Shown here one piece after another: positions 6,747 to 12,772 of a stretch of 13,675 nt of DNA (position 1 is the first letter of the stretch; each line of letters begins with the position of its first letter). The DNA is from Deltaproteobacteria bacterium (GTDB lineage Bacteria > Myxococcota_A > Polyangia > Polyangiales > Houyiibacteriaceae). The stretch spans positions 1-13,675 of the forward strand of contig JAPUKT010000391.1 in assembly GCA_027295555.1 (NCBI GenBank), in the 5' to 3' direction. A program made the translations under genes and the position numbers. The notes under the pieces were generated by a model. The model saw only the letters and a list, made by a program, of their open reading frames with translations, was not told the DNA's origin and ran no database searches.

Positions 6747-7790
6747 ATGACTCGTGAGCCAGACCACCTGTTCGTCGAGACGAACGGCCTCCGCATGCAC
6801 GTCGTGACCGAGGGGGATGGCCCGCTCGTTCTGTTCTGCCATGGGTTCCCCGGGCTTTGGTACTCGTGGCGTCACCAGTTGTCCGAGATTGCAAGCGCCG
6901 GGTATCGGGCGGTTGCGGTCGACATGCGTGGATACGGCCAGACCGACCGTCCCGTGACCGCCACCGACTACGGCAATCGGACGATCGTCGCGGACCTGGT
7001 TGGGGTGCTCGACGCATTGGGTGAAGAGCGTGCGACATTCGTGGGTCACGACTTCGGCGCACAGGCCGCGTGGGCTGCCGCTCTGCATGCACCCGACCGA
7101 GTCACAGGCGTCGTCTCCCTTGCGGTTCCCTATGGAGTGGGCTTCTCAGGCAGCAAGAAGAACGATGCCGAGCCCGGCGCGAAAAGGCGGTACCCCGCGG
7201 GCCGTGGGCCCAAGCCGAGCGAAACCTACGCCACCATTGCCGAGAACCACTTCATCCATCTTCACTACTTCCAAAAAGTCGGCCCCGCCGAAGCGGAGCT
7301 TGGAAGCAACCCGCGCACCTTCTTGAAGCGAATCTATTGGGCGCTGAGCGCACGCGGGAGCCTTCTCGACTTCAGGAATTTCCCTGCCGAGGGCACGGGG
7401 TACCTGGATGTGTTGGCGGAGCCGAGTGAGCCGATGCCCTGGCCGTGGTTAAGCGAACAGGATCTCGACTACCTCGTCACCGAATACATGCGGACGGGAC
7501 CGGAGACCGCCTTCATCGGGGGCTTGAATTCATACCGCGCGATGGACGTCAACTGGGAGCACGATCCGGACTACGGGCGAGCGAAGATTTCCGCGCCGGC
7601 TCTCTTCGTCTGCGGAGAGAAAGACCCAGTCCTTCAGATCATCAGCCCCAAGACACTCGAGACGATGCCGGCCCGCGTGTCCGATCTTCGCGGCATCGAG
7701 CTCGTCCCCGACGCCGGCCACTTCGTGCAACAAGAACAGCCGGCTGCCGTGAACGAAGCCCTCCTCAAATTCCTGTCTCAACTAGGCTGA
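6747..7790 (+). CDS. Alpha/beta-hydrolase, soluble epoxide hydrolase type
   Basis: A 347-residue alpha/beta-hydrolase. The oxyanion block HGFPGLWYSW (32-41) and the nucleophile elbow VGHDFGAQAAW with D102 are those of soluble epoxide hydrolases. The cap domain spans about residues 135-265 and includes a tyrosine in LNSYRAMDVNW (Y263), which would polarise the epoxide oxygen with a second cap tyrosine. D293 (CGEKDPV) and H325 (DAGHFVQQEQP) complete the triad. The Asp nucleophile also occurs in haloalkane and fluoroacetate dehalogenases, but the HGFPG motif and cap tyrosine favour epoxide opening to a diol. There is no signal peptide, so it is cytoplasmic. ATG 6747 lacks a strong SD, but the next residues align with the normal family start. 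It converges with the GMC operon across a hairpin-rich junction. Confidence 0.9.
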   Translation: MTREPDHLFVETNGLRMHVVTEGDGPLVLFCHGFPGLWYSWRHQLSEIASAGYRAVAVDMRGYGQTDRPVTATDYGNRTIVADLVGVLDALGEERATFVGHDFGAQAAWAAALHAPDRVTGVVSLAVPYGVGFSGSKKNDAEPGAKRRYPAGRGPKPSETYATIAENHFIHLHYFQKVGPAEAELGSNPRTFLKRIYWALSARGSLLDFRNFPAEGTGYLDVLAEPSEPMPWPWLSEQDLDYLVTEYMRTGPETAFIGGLNSYRAMDVNWEHDPDYGRAKISAPALFVCGEKDPVLQIISPKTLETMPARVSDLRGIELVPDAGHFVQQEQPAAVNEALLKFLSQLG

Positions 7791-7808
7791 AAAAAGGGGA
7801 CTGTCCCC
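7791..7808 (-). terminator. Rho-independent terminator for the GMC operon
   Basis: Read on the minus strand, downstream of the GMC stop codon, a GC-rich hairpin (GGGGAC / GTCCCC, plus-strand arms 7796-7801 and 7803-7808) is followed directly by a run of T residues, the form of an intrinsic terminator. The single unpaired base means the real loop must open one or more pairs. On the plus strand there is no T run after the hairpin, so it would not end epoxide hydrolase transcription in the usual way. Confidence 0.65.
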
Positions 7809-7842
7809 CCCGTAAAGCCGACGCTTCGCGTCGTCCACGGGG
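7808..7842. repeat. Nested stem-loop, REP-like candidate
   Basis: Adjacent to the terminator hairpin is a second structure: outer arms CCCCGT (7808-7813) and ACGGGG (7837-7842) enclose a perfect inner hairpin CGACGC-TTC-GCGTCG (7819-7833). With the GGGGACTGTCCCC element this makes three paired arms in about 47 bases between two stop codons. Compound palindromes like this are typical of REP-type interspersed elements, but one copy in one window cannot prove repetition. Confidence 0.45.
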
Positions 7843-7852
7843 CTTCGCCGGT

Positions 7853-9472
7853 TCATGCGGCGAACTGGGAGGCTAGGTTGGTGGAAAGCTTGAGGACTAG
7901 GCCGTAGATCGAGAGCTGTGGGTTGGCGCCAATGCTCGTCGGGAAGAGCGATCCATCCATCACGTAGAGGTTGGCCAGATGATGGAACTTCCCCTCGCTG
8001 TTGGTGACGCTCTTCGTTTCATCCTCGCCCATGGCGCAGCCGCTCATGACGTGCGCGCTACCCACGGTCACTTTGTGCGGGGCGTATTGTAACGCCGCGA
8101 TCGCGGCCTTGGCTGCCGTCCAAGAACGATAGTGCTCAGCATCCTTGTGAGCCGGCCGAACGGTTTTGGCGCCGCTGGCAAACTGCATTTCGACCATCGT
8201 ATTCCACGCCCGACGCACGCCTTCCAACAGGTAGGCGTCGAGCTCGTAGTCGAGTAGCGGTTCACCTCGGTCGTTGAGCTCGACGGCACCGCCTTGGCTT
8301 CGCTCGTCGAACCCATCGCGCATGAGAGCGATCATGCATTGTGTGTTGGCGAGCTTGTCCATGCCATGCGTCAGCATCTCGCCAGACGCACCGTAGAACC
8401 CAGCGGCAAACGCAGGATGCAGTGGGGGCACCTCCAGCTTGAAGCCAACCGGACCGGTGTCGACGGTCTGCCATTGAAAGTGGTCGGAATAGACCGATTG
8501 CGGGGCGCCGTAGAACGGATTGATCTGTTTGTCGAAAATCGCCATCGACAACGTCGTGGGATGAAGGAAGGTTCGCTTCCCGATTCGACCGTGAGGGTCG
8601 GGGACCTTCGAGCGAAGCAGCACCGCCGGTGTGTTGATCGCTCCGCCGGCCAATACGGTACGGGCCGTGCGAACCTTGATCGTCTGGCCGGTCGTCCCCC
8701 AGCCGTCAGGCGTGAGCGCCGATGCCTCGACCCCGACCACCGTATCGCCTTCGACCAACACGCGCTCGACCCTGGCGTGGTGAATGAGCTTGGCCTTGTG
8801 ATCCAACGCCGTTGGGATGGTCGTCACCAACATCGATTGCTTCGCATCGACCGGGCAACCGAGCCCGCAGTAACCGAGGTTCAGGCAACCCTTCACGTTC
8901 CGATGAATGACATGCCACGAGTACCCCAGCTTTTCCGACGCGGTTTTCAGCGCTTCGTTGTTGGGGTTCGGCGGCATCCCCCATTTTTCGATATTGAGGC
9001 GGGTCTCCATCTGTTTGAAGTACGGCGCCAGCTCCTCGACCGAGCAGCCAACCACGCCCATGTTGTCGGCCCAGAACTTCAAGGTTTGCGGAGGCGTTCG
9101 AAAGCTCGTTGTCCAGTTCACCGTCGTCGAGCCGCCGACGGATCGACCCTGCAGGATCGTCATCGAACCGCTTTTGTTCGCTCGGCCAGTGCCTTCTTGA
9201 TAGAGGTCTCGATAGGCAGGCCGCTCTTGCATGTTGAACTCGCTCGAGGTCTTGAGCGGGCCCGCCTCGAGCAACACCACGCTCAGACCCGCCTTGCTCA
9301 ACGTCTCGGCCGCCGTACCCCCACCGGCACCCGTGCCAACGATGACGACGTCGGCTTCGAGCTCGAGGGATGTCTTGAGCTCCGTCGCATTGGTGATGTC
9401 CCAGCCCCGCTCCTCAGCCTTACGGTACGGGTCGGTGCCGCTCCCAAACGTGAGCATCGACAGATTCGTCAC
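7853..9472 (-). CDS. GMC-family FAD dehydrogenase with probable Fe-S cysteine motif
   Basis: A 539-residue glucose-methanol-choline oxidoreductase. The FAD dinucleotide fold is at VVIVGTGAGGGTAAE (42-56) with acidic E69, the second FAD block is LQGRSVGGSTTVNW (108-120), and the catalytic pair is H474 (GSAHVMSGCAMG) and N517 (GANPQLS). Cysteines C196, C202 and C206 form C-x5-C-x3-C, the spacing of the [3Fe-4S]-binding residues in the catalytic subunit of Burkholderia FAD-glucose dehydrogenase; related long-chain alcohol oxidases share a similar block. There is no signal peptide. GTG 9472 is chosen because GGAGG (plus strand 9480-9484) sits seven bases upstream and the start overlaps the stop of the Tat small-subunit gene by four bases, implying translational coupling. 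Likely oxidises an alcohol or sugar, passing electrons to an unseen acceptor. Substrate unknown. Confidence 0.92.
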   Translation of the reverse strand: MTNLSMLTFGSGTDPYRKAEERGWDITNATELKTSLELEADVVIVGTGAGGGTAAETLSKAGLSVVLLEAGPLKTSSEFNMQERPAYRDLYQEGTGRANKSGSMTILQGRSVGGSTTVNWTTSFRTPPQTLKFWADNMGVVGCSVEELAPYFKQMETRLNIEKWGMPPNPNNEALKTASEKLGYSWHVIHRNVKGCLNLGYCGLGCPVDAKQSMLVTTIPTALDHKAKLIHHARVERVLVEGDTVVGVEASALTPDGWGTTGQTIKVRTARTVLAGGAINTPAVLLRSKVPDPHGRIGKRTFLHPTTLSMAIFDKQINPFYGAPQSVYSDHFQWQTVDTGPVGFKLEVPPLHPAFAAGFYGASGEMLTHGMDKLANTQCMIALMRDGFDERSQGGAVELNDRGEPLLDYELDAYLLEGVRRAWNTMVEMQFASGAKTVRPAHKDAEHYRSWTAAKAAIAALQYAPHKVTVGSAHVMSGCAMGEDETKSVTNSEGKFHHLANLYVMDGSLFPTSIGANPQLSIYGLVLKLSTNLASQFAA

Positions 9473-10041
9473 TGCGTGTCCTCCACGTCGCTCGGCTCGT
9501 TGACTTCAGGGATGTCGCCTTTGATCCTCTTCGGGGGGCCAGGATACCCGGTGCTCGCGCCGTATCCCGAAATGAGATAGTAGCTGCTTGCGATCATTCG
9601 AATCAGCGCCGCATAGATCGCATTGAGCAGCTCGATATTGCTGTCGCGAAGGCGACCCATAGCATTGTCCGCGTCTTGAACGCTAGCCGTCGACCAACTC
9701 GCCCACTGGCCGGTCATCAGCCCTCGCGTCGGCATGAAGTTGAGCACATCGAACGCCTCCATGAGCAGGTCCACCACGATCTGCGAGGTGTCGGCGAGCA
9801 GCGTGTCGAAAGACTTGACGGTGCGATTGATCTTCTCGGTATCGCCAGGCCCCACCTGCCCCGCCATCACCGACGGCGTGAGTGCACTCAGCAGCTCGAC
9901 GTCTTCCGGTCTGAGAAAACGCATCCGAGGAGCCGCCTGGCTCGAAGTGCACCCGGAGAGCCACGCCCCGGTGCTCATTGTCGATAGAGCCGCGGCCCCA
10001 GCGGCCGAGAGCTTCATGAAGTTCCGTCGGTCGGTGTGCAT
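9469..10041 (-). CDS. Tat-exported lipoprotein, gluconate 2-dehydrogenase subunit 3-like small subunit
   Basis: A 190-residue protein with a twin-arginine signal, DRRNFMK (R5, R6), a hydrophobic stretch (11-28) and a lipobox LSGC with C31, so the mature protein should be folded, exported and lipid-anchored. Residue +2 is Thr, which favours the outer membrane where Lol sorting applies. The mature part is mostly helical (LRPEDVELLSALTPSVMAG and onwards), like the gamma subunit of gluconate, fructose and FAD-glucose dehydrogenases. In those systems the gamma subunit carries the signal-less GMC subunit across the membrane by hitchhiking. The four-base overlap with the GMC gene supports a one-to-one complex. 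The similarity is by pattern rather than a clear motif, so the subunit-3 name is probable, not certain. The cytochrome c subunit found in several such enzymes is absent here. Confidence 0.78.
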   Translation of the reverse strand: MHTDRRNFMKLSAAGAAALSTMSTGAWLSGCTSSQAAPRMRFLRPEDVELLSALTPSVMAGQVGPGDTEKINRTVKSFDTLLADTSQIVVDLLMEAFDVLNFMPTRGLMTGQWASWSTASVQDADNAMGRLRDSNIELLNAIYAALIRMIASSYYLISGYGASTGYPGPPKRIKGDIPEVNEPSDVEDTQ

Positions 10042-10097
10042 CGAGTTGAAGAGGATACTCCAACCACGAGGGCTTCAGTCCAGCATAATCGCAGCTT

Positions 10098-10826
10098 TTA
10101 CCGCTGGGGGCTGCGGATGAAATACTCGCTCGTGGTCACGCTCGTAATCTTCCAGATCGGCAAGAAGGCGGCGACGCTCTGCATCATGATCGCCATGTTC
10201 TTCACGAGCTCGAACCGGTTGCGGGCACCGTAAAACGTCATCGAATCGGTCATGTGTTCAGCAGATGGCCATGATTCCTCGACAATCCCCTCGTAAGGGA
10301 AGGCGCCGGGGGTCAACACGTCTAGGACGACGTTTCGGACGTAGCGGCTGCGCGGCTGCATGGCCTCCGACATGGGTCCCTGCCGGTTGAACCAGTGACG
10401 CATCCACTCGTCTTTCGGGATGCGTTTCGGACGCTCCAAAGGGGTTACCGAAATGATGCCTGGCGACCGCTGGCCATCCGGCCAATCCCGAGGGGAAGAG
10501 TGCCGATTGCCACCGTAGTCCGTATAGAGGTGCTCGGTGACCCGATAGCCCGCGATGTCGAACCCGGCATCGAGCAAGATCGATTCCGCCGTGCCGCGGT
10601 TGTCCATGTGGTCGAGCCAAACACACACCTCGGCAACGAAAGGATCGGTAAGCTTGGTCGACGGCGGCGGCGATGGGACTCGGGCGAAGTCATCGTCGAT
10701 GTTCATCGTCAGGTAGCGGACGCCGGAATCGAGCAGCGCTGGAGCACAACGCTCGAGCAGCGTCGTGCGACGGACGGGTCGCTCCATGGGCTGGCGAGGC
10801 CGAAGCAAGTAGATGAGCTTCTTCAT
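10098..10826 (-). CDS. EthD-domain protein
   Basis: A 242-residue protein with the marks of an EthD (dimeric ferredoxin-like barrel) domain in its C-terminal half: DEWMRHWFNRQGPM (139-152), a following RYVRN (161-165), GIVEESWPS (180-188) and a C-terminal strand ending TTSEYFIR. The N-terminal half resembles a degenerate second copy (MKKLIYLLRP at the start, WLDHMDNRGTAESIL at 70-84). EthD proteins are small, usually cofactor-free and found in catabolic clusters such as that for ether degradation, where they assist or catalyse steps poorly understood. It is on the same strand as, and 56 bases upstream of, the Tat lipoprotein-GMC pair, so probably the first gene of that operon. No clear SD precedes ATG 10826. 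A stem (10090-10095 with 10110-10115) spans its stop codon but has no T run. Confidence 0.75.
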   Translation of the reverse strand: MKKLIYLLRPRQPMERPVRRTTLLERCAPALLDSGVRYLTMNIDDDFARVPSPPPSTKLTDPFVAEVCVWLDHMDNRGTAESILLDAGFDIAGYRVTEHLYTDYGGNRHSSPRDWPDGQRSPGIISVTPLERPKRIPKDEWMRHWFNRQGPMSEAMQPRSRYVRNVVLDVLTPGAFPYEGIVEESWPSAEHMTDSMTFYGARNRFELVKNMAIMMQSVAAFLPIWKITSVTTSEYFIRSPQR

Positions 10827-10908
10827 GTCGCGGACTTCATGAGGCTGCGGACCTTGAACCGTCGTGCTAGCCTACGCAATCTCGGGCCGAAGCGCGGTCG
10901 GCTTCTGC

Positions 10909-10937
10909 TTGCGTCAAGCTCCCGAATTCCTTATGCT
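10909..10937 (+). promoter_or_regulatory. Sigma-70-like promoter of the DUF1876 gene
   Basis: TTGCGT (10909-10914) and TATGCT (10932-10937) are separated by 17 bases and match three and four of six consensus positions. Transcription from about 10944 would give a leader of roughly 19 bases carrying the perfect SD AGGAGG (10951-10956), six bases before ATG 10963. Confidence 0.4.
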
Positions 10938-10962
10938 CGTTGCTCCCCCGAGGAGGTGTCCA

Positions 10963-11229
10963 ATGGCAACGTCAAAGGCATTCAGGGTGGACCTCAACGT
11001 CATCGAGGAGGGCAACACCACCGACGCAACGGCTCGGCTGGTGATCGACGGGGAAGAGATCGTAGCGAGCGGCATGGCTCGTCGCAATCCCGACGACCCC
11101 GACATGCCCCGAATTGGCGACGAGTTAGCGGTGGCGCGAGCATTGCTCCTGCTGGCCCGCGAGCTGAGTCAAAAAGTCGATGAGGGTATCGCGGCTTACG
11201 AGGGCCACGAGGTTCACGTCAGTATCTAG
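10963..11229 (+). CDS. DUF1876 (Rv2632c/Rv1738-like) small protein
   Basis: An 88-residue single-domain protein. The order AFRVDLNVIEEGNTTDATARL, a strand with ASGMARRNPDD, then MPRIGDELAVARALLLLAREL and a short C-terminal strand follows the DUF1876 pattern; in Mycobacterium tuberculosis Rv1738 the equivalent parts read WTVDISIDEH, GLARLNPADR and VPEIGDELSVARALSDL. Rv1738 is induced in dormancy, and its structure was reported to resemble ribosome hibernation factors, so a ribosome-binding stress role is possible but unproven. ATG 10963 is fixed by AGGAGG six bases upstream; the longer reading from 10864 ignores this and adds unrelated sequence. It stands alone between two opposite-strand genes with its own promoter-like hexamers. 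An 11-base tandem duplication covers its stop codon. Family call strong, function weak. Confidence 0.85.
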   Translation: MATSKAFRVDLNVIEEGNTTDATARLVIDGEEIVASGMARRNPDDPDMPRIGDELAVARALLLLARELSQKVDEGIAAYEGHEVHVSI

Positions 11230-11241
11230 GCAGTATCTAGG
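11220..11241. repeat. Tandem duplication of CAGTATCTAGG
   Basis: Two exact adjacent copies of CAGTATCTAGG (11220-11230, 11231-11241), with a further CAG after them, cover the end and stop codon of the DUF1876 gene. The second copy lies downstream of the stop and repeats a TAG out of the reading frame. This looks like a replication-slippage event without effect on the protein. Confidence 0.8.
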
Positions 11242-11251
11242 CAGCCCAAGC

Positions 11252-11264
11252 AGGGGTGTCCCCT
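11252..11264. repeat. Small hairpin AGGGG-TGT-CCCCT at a convergent junction
   Basis: A five-pair stem with a three-base loop sits directly against the stop codon of the minus-strand FAD oxidoreductase and 22 bases past the DUF1876 stop. It lacks a T run on either strand. On the minus strand it reads GGGGACACCCC, differing from the GGGGACAGTCCCC hairpin at 7796-7808 by loss of two bases, and both lie at convergent gene ends. Confidence 0.45.
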
Positions 11265-12641
11265 CTAGTCGGGAAGCACCCGTCCCAACATCATCCGTTG
11301 CATTTGGTGAAAGTCTGCAACGGCTTCGCGATTGTCCGTAGGCAATGGATACGACGCTCCGATCGCGCGGGCGGCCACCAGCCCGGACATGAAGGACAAG
11401 TCGTGACCGCCCTCGGGGGTGGTGAACGTTCCACAATAGTAGATGTCGTTCTTGCCCTGGAGGAAACGCATGGCCAACATGATGACCAAATTGCGGAGGC
11501 AAAGCGTGTGATTCGAGTGCGGCAGGTCGATCCGCTTCTGCACTTTGTCGATCGGCTTGTCCGAGTTGAAGGTGACCAGCATCGGGACGCCGTACTGGTT
11601 GAGGCCGGGATACCGGGAAGAGAGCACGAAGGTGCACTCGAACGACCCCTTTCCATCGAGCTCGACGTATGTGTTGAAATCCGATGAGATTTCGTCCCTG
11701 TGCTCCTCGGGAAAAATACTCGCGTCCGAGTGCACGACGAATTTCGAAAACGTCGGATCCACATCGTCCACGTATTGAGAATTGCTGAGCAGAAGCCGCT
11801 GCAACCGAGTCGGAGACTCCAGCGCGTCCAAAACAGAGAGCGCATCGCACGCGAAAACGACCTTGTCGGCTTCGTAGCGGCGCCCCTTGGCATCTTCCAG
11901 AACGAAGCGTCCGTTTTCGCGTGCGACCCTGGTGATCTGGTGATCGGTGTGGACATGGTCAGCGAACGGCGCCGTCATTCGCTCGAAGACCTGACGCGGA
12001 GGGCCATCCCAAGTGCCCATCCGACAAGGCTTCTCGAGAGGCACGACCTTTTCCAAAATTGGCAGGATGACCGCCGGGATGCGCTTCATCGACGTCGTGA
12101 TGAAGCTTGCGCAGTGCACCGGCACGAAAATCGTGTGCCAGAACGCCTTCGAAATACCGAACAGACGCGCCATCCAATACAGCGGGATGATGTTCATCGG
12201 GTTGAAGTACGAGAAATGGTACAGCGAATCGTACCTGTTCTTCGGCAGGAAGAAGTCGCAAACCCGTGAAACGAAGGCCACGAGCCTTTTCCATCGCTTG
12301 AACTGCCCAGCGAACCGCCTGTCGAGCGTCGACTCTCCGTCCTGACGAAAATCCCCCTCGGGGCTTCGCACGAAATATGAAATCGGGAGCGTCGTTCTTC
12401 CGAGGCCGAGCTCATCAAGAAGCAGACGGTAGTTGTGGTAGTACATCTCCGGCCAAGCGATGACGAGCAGCGGCGACTCGGCGTAGCCTTGCTCTACCGG
12501 CCATCGGAACGTCTTCGCGTTCCCACCAAGAGCTGGCCCTTTTTCGAACAGCTCGACGTCGTGCCCGGCGCGGTGAAGCGCCCAAGCGGCGCCTACACCG
12601 GCGATACCACCGCCAACGATCCCTATCTTTTCCTTGCCCAT
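11265..12641 (-). CDS. FAD-dependent amine-oxidase-like oxidoreductase (COG2907 type)
   Basis: A 458-residue flavoprotein. The FAD-binding fold opens at IGIVGGGIAGVGAAWAL (6-22), with the acidic E33 region (VELFEKG) and the LGGNAKTF block of amine-oxidase and protoporphyrinogen-oxidase relatives. A late segment, IYYCGTFTTPEGGHDLSFMSGLVAARAIG, is the usual second FAD contact. The overall order fits the predicted NAD/FAD-binding proteins of COG2907, often found beside cyclopropane-fatty-acid-synthase genes; no such gene is visible here. Hydrophobic central helices (PMNIIPLYWMARLFGI) suggest contact with membrane or a lipid substrate, not true membrane spans. ATG 12641 has a GGAGG about 11 bases upstream, somewhat far. 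It is transcribed away from the metallopeptidase and probably alone. Reaction unknown. Confidence 0.85.
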   Translation of the reverse strand: MGKEKIGIVGGGIAGVGAAWALHRAGHDVELFEKGPALGGNAKTFRWPVEQGYAESPLLVIAWPEMYYHNYRLLLDELGLGRTTLPISYFVRSPEGDFRQDGESTLDRRFAGQFKRWKRLVAFVSRVCDFFLPKNRYDSLYHFSYFNPMNIIPLYWMARLFGISKAFWHTIFVPVHCASFITTSMKRIPAVILPILEKVVPLEKPCRMGTWDGPPRQVFERMTAPFADHVHTDHQITRVARENGRFVLEDAKGRRYEADKVVFACDALSVLDALESPTRLQRLLLSNSQYVDDVDPTFSKFVVHSDASIFPEEHRDEISSDFNTYVELDGKGSFECTFVLSSRYPGLNQYGVPMLVTFNSDKPIDKVQKRIDLPHSNHTLCLRNLVIMLAMRFLQGKNDIYYCGTFTTPEGGHDLSFMSGLVAARAIGASYPLPTDNREAVADFHQMQRMMLGRVLPD

Positions 12642-12733
12642 CGCCGTGAGCCCCTCCCCAGGCCGCCAACGCGGCGGGGCTCATAGCACGATGTCGCATC
12701 GCCTCACACTACGACGACACTGTTTCCTTCTCC

Positions 12734-12760
12734 GTTGTAAGGCGCGACTAGATCCGTCAA
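12734..12760 (-). promoter_or_regulatory. Possible promoter of the FAD oxidoreductase gene
   Basis: On the minus strand TTGACG (12760-12755) and TACAAC (12739-12734) match five and four of six consensus positions. The spacer is 15 bases, shorter than ideal. A transcript from here would have a leader of about 85 bases before ATG 12641. It lies in the 131-base gap shared with the divergent metallopeptidase. Confidence 0.3.
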
Positions 12761-12772
12761 GCTGGCCGGTCC

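Noticed and set aside
6644..6796. Longer start for the phosphatase-like gene (254 residues)
   Set aside because: It would overlap the divergent epoxide hydrolase start, and the added residues do not resemble family N-termini.
8294..9580. A 428-codon plus-strand open frame opposite the GMC gene
   Set aside because: It is fully antisense to a gene with clear FAD and catalytic motifs. The translation is rich in Arg and His without any recognisable domain, as expected from GC-rich antisense frames.
10090..10115. Stem CGCAGC / GCTGCG spanning the EthD stop as a terminator
   Set aside because: The loop is 14 bases and no T run follows; termination here would also separate genes that otherwise look co-transcribed.
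10864..10962. Longer start for the DUF1876 protein
   Set aside because: The perfect SD six bases before ATG 10963 and the match of family length fix the shorter protein; the extension covers the promoter-like hexamers.
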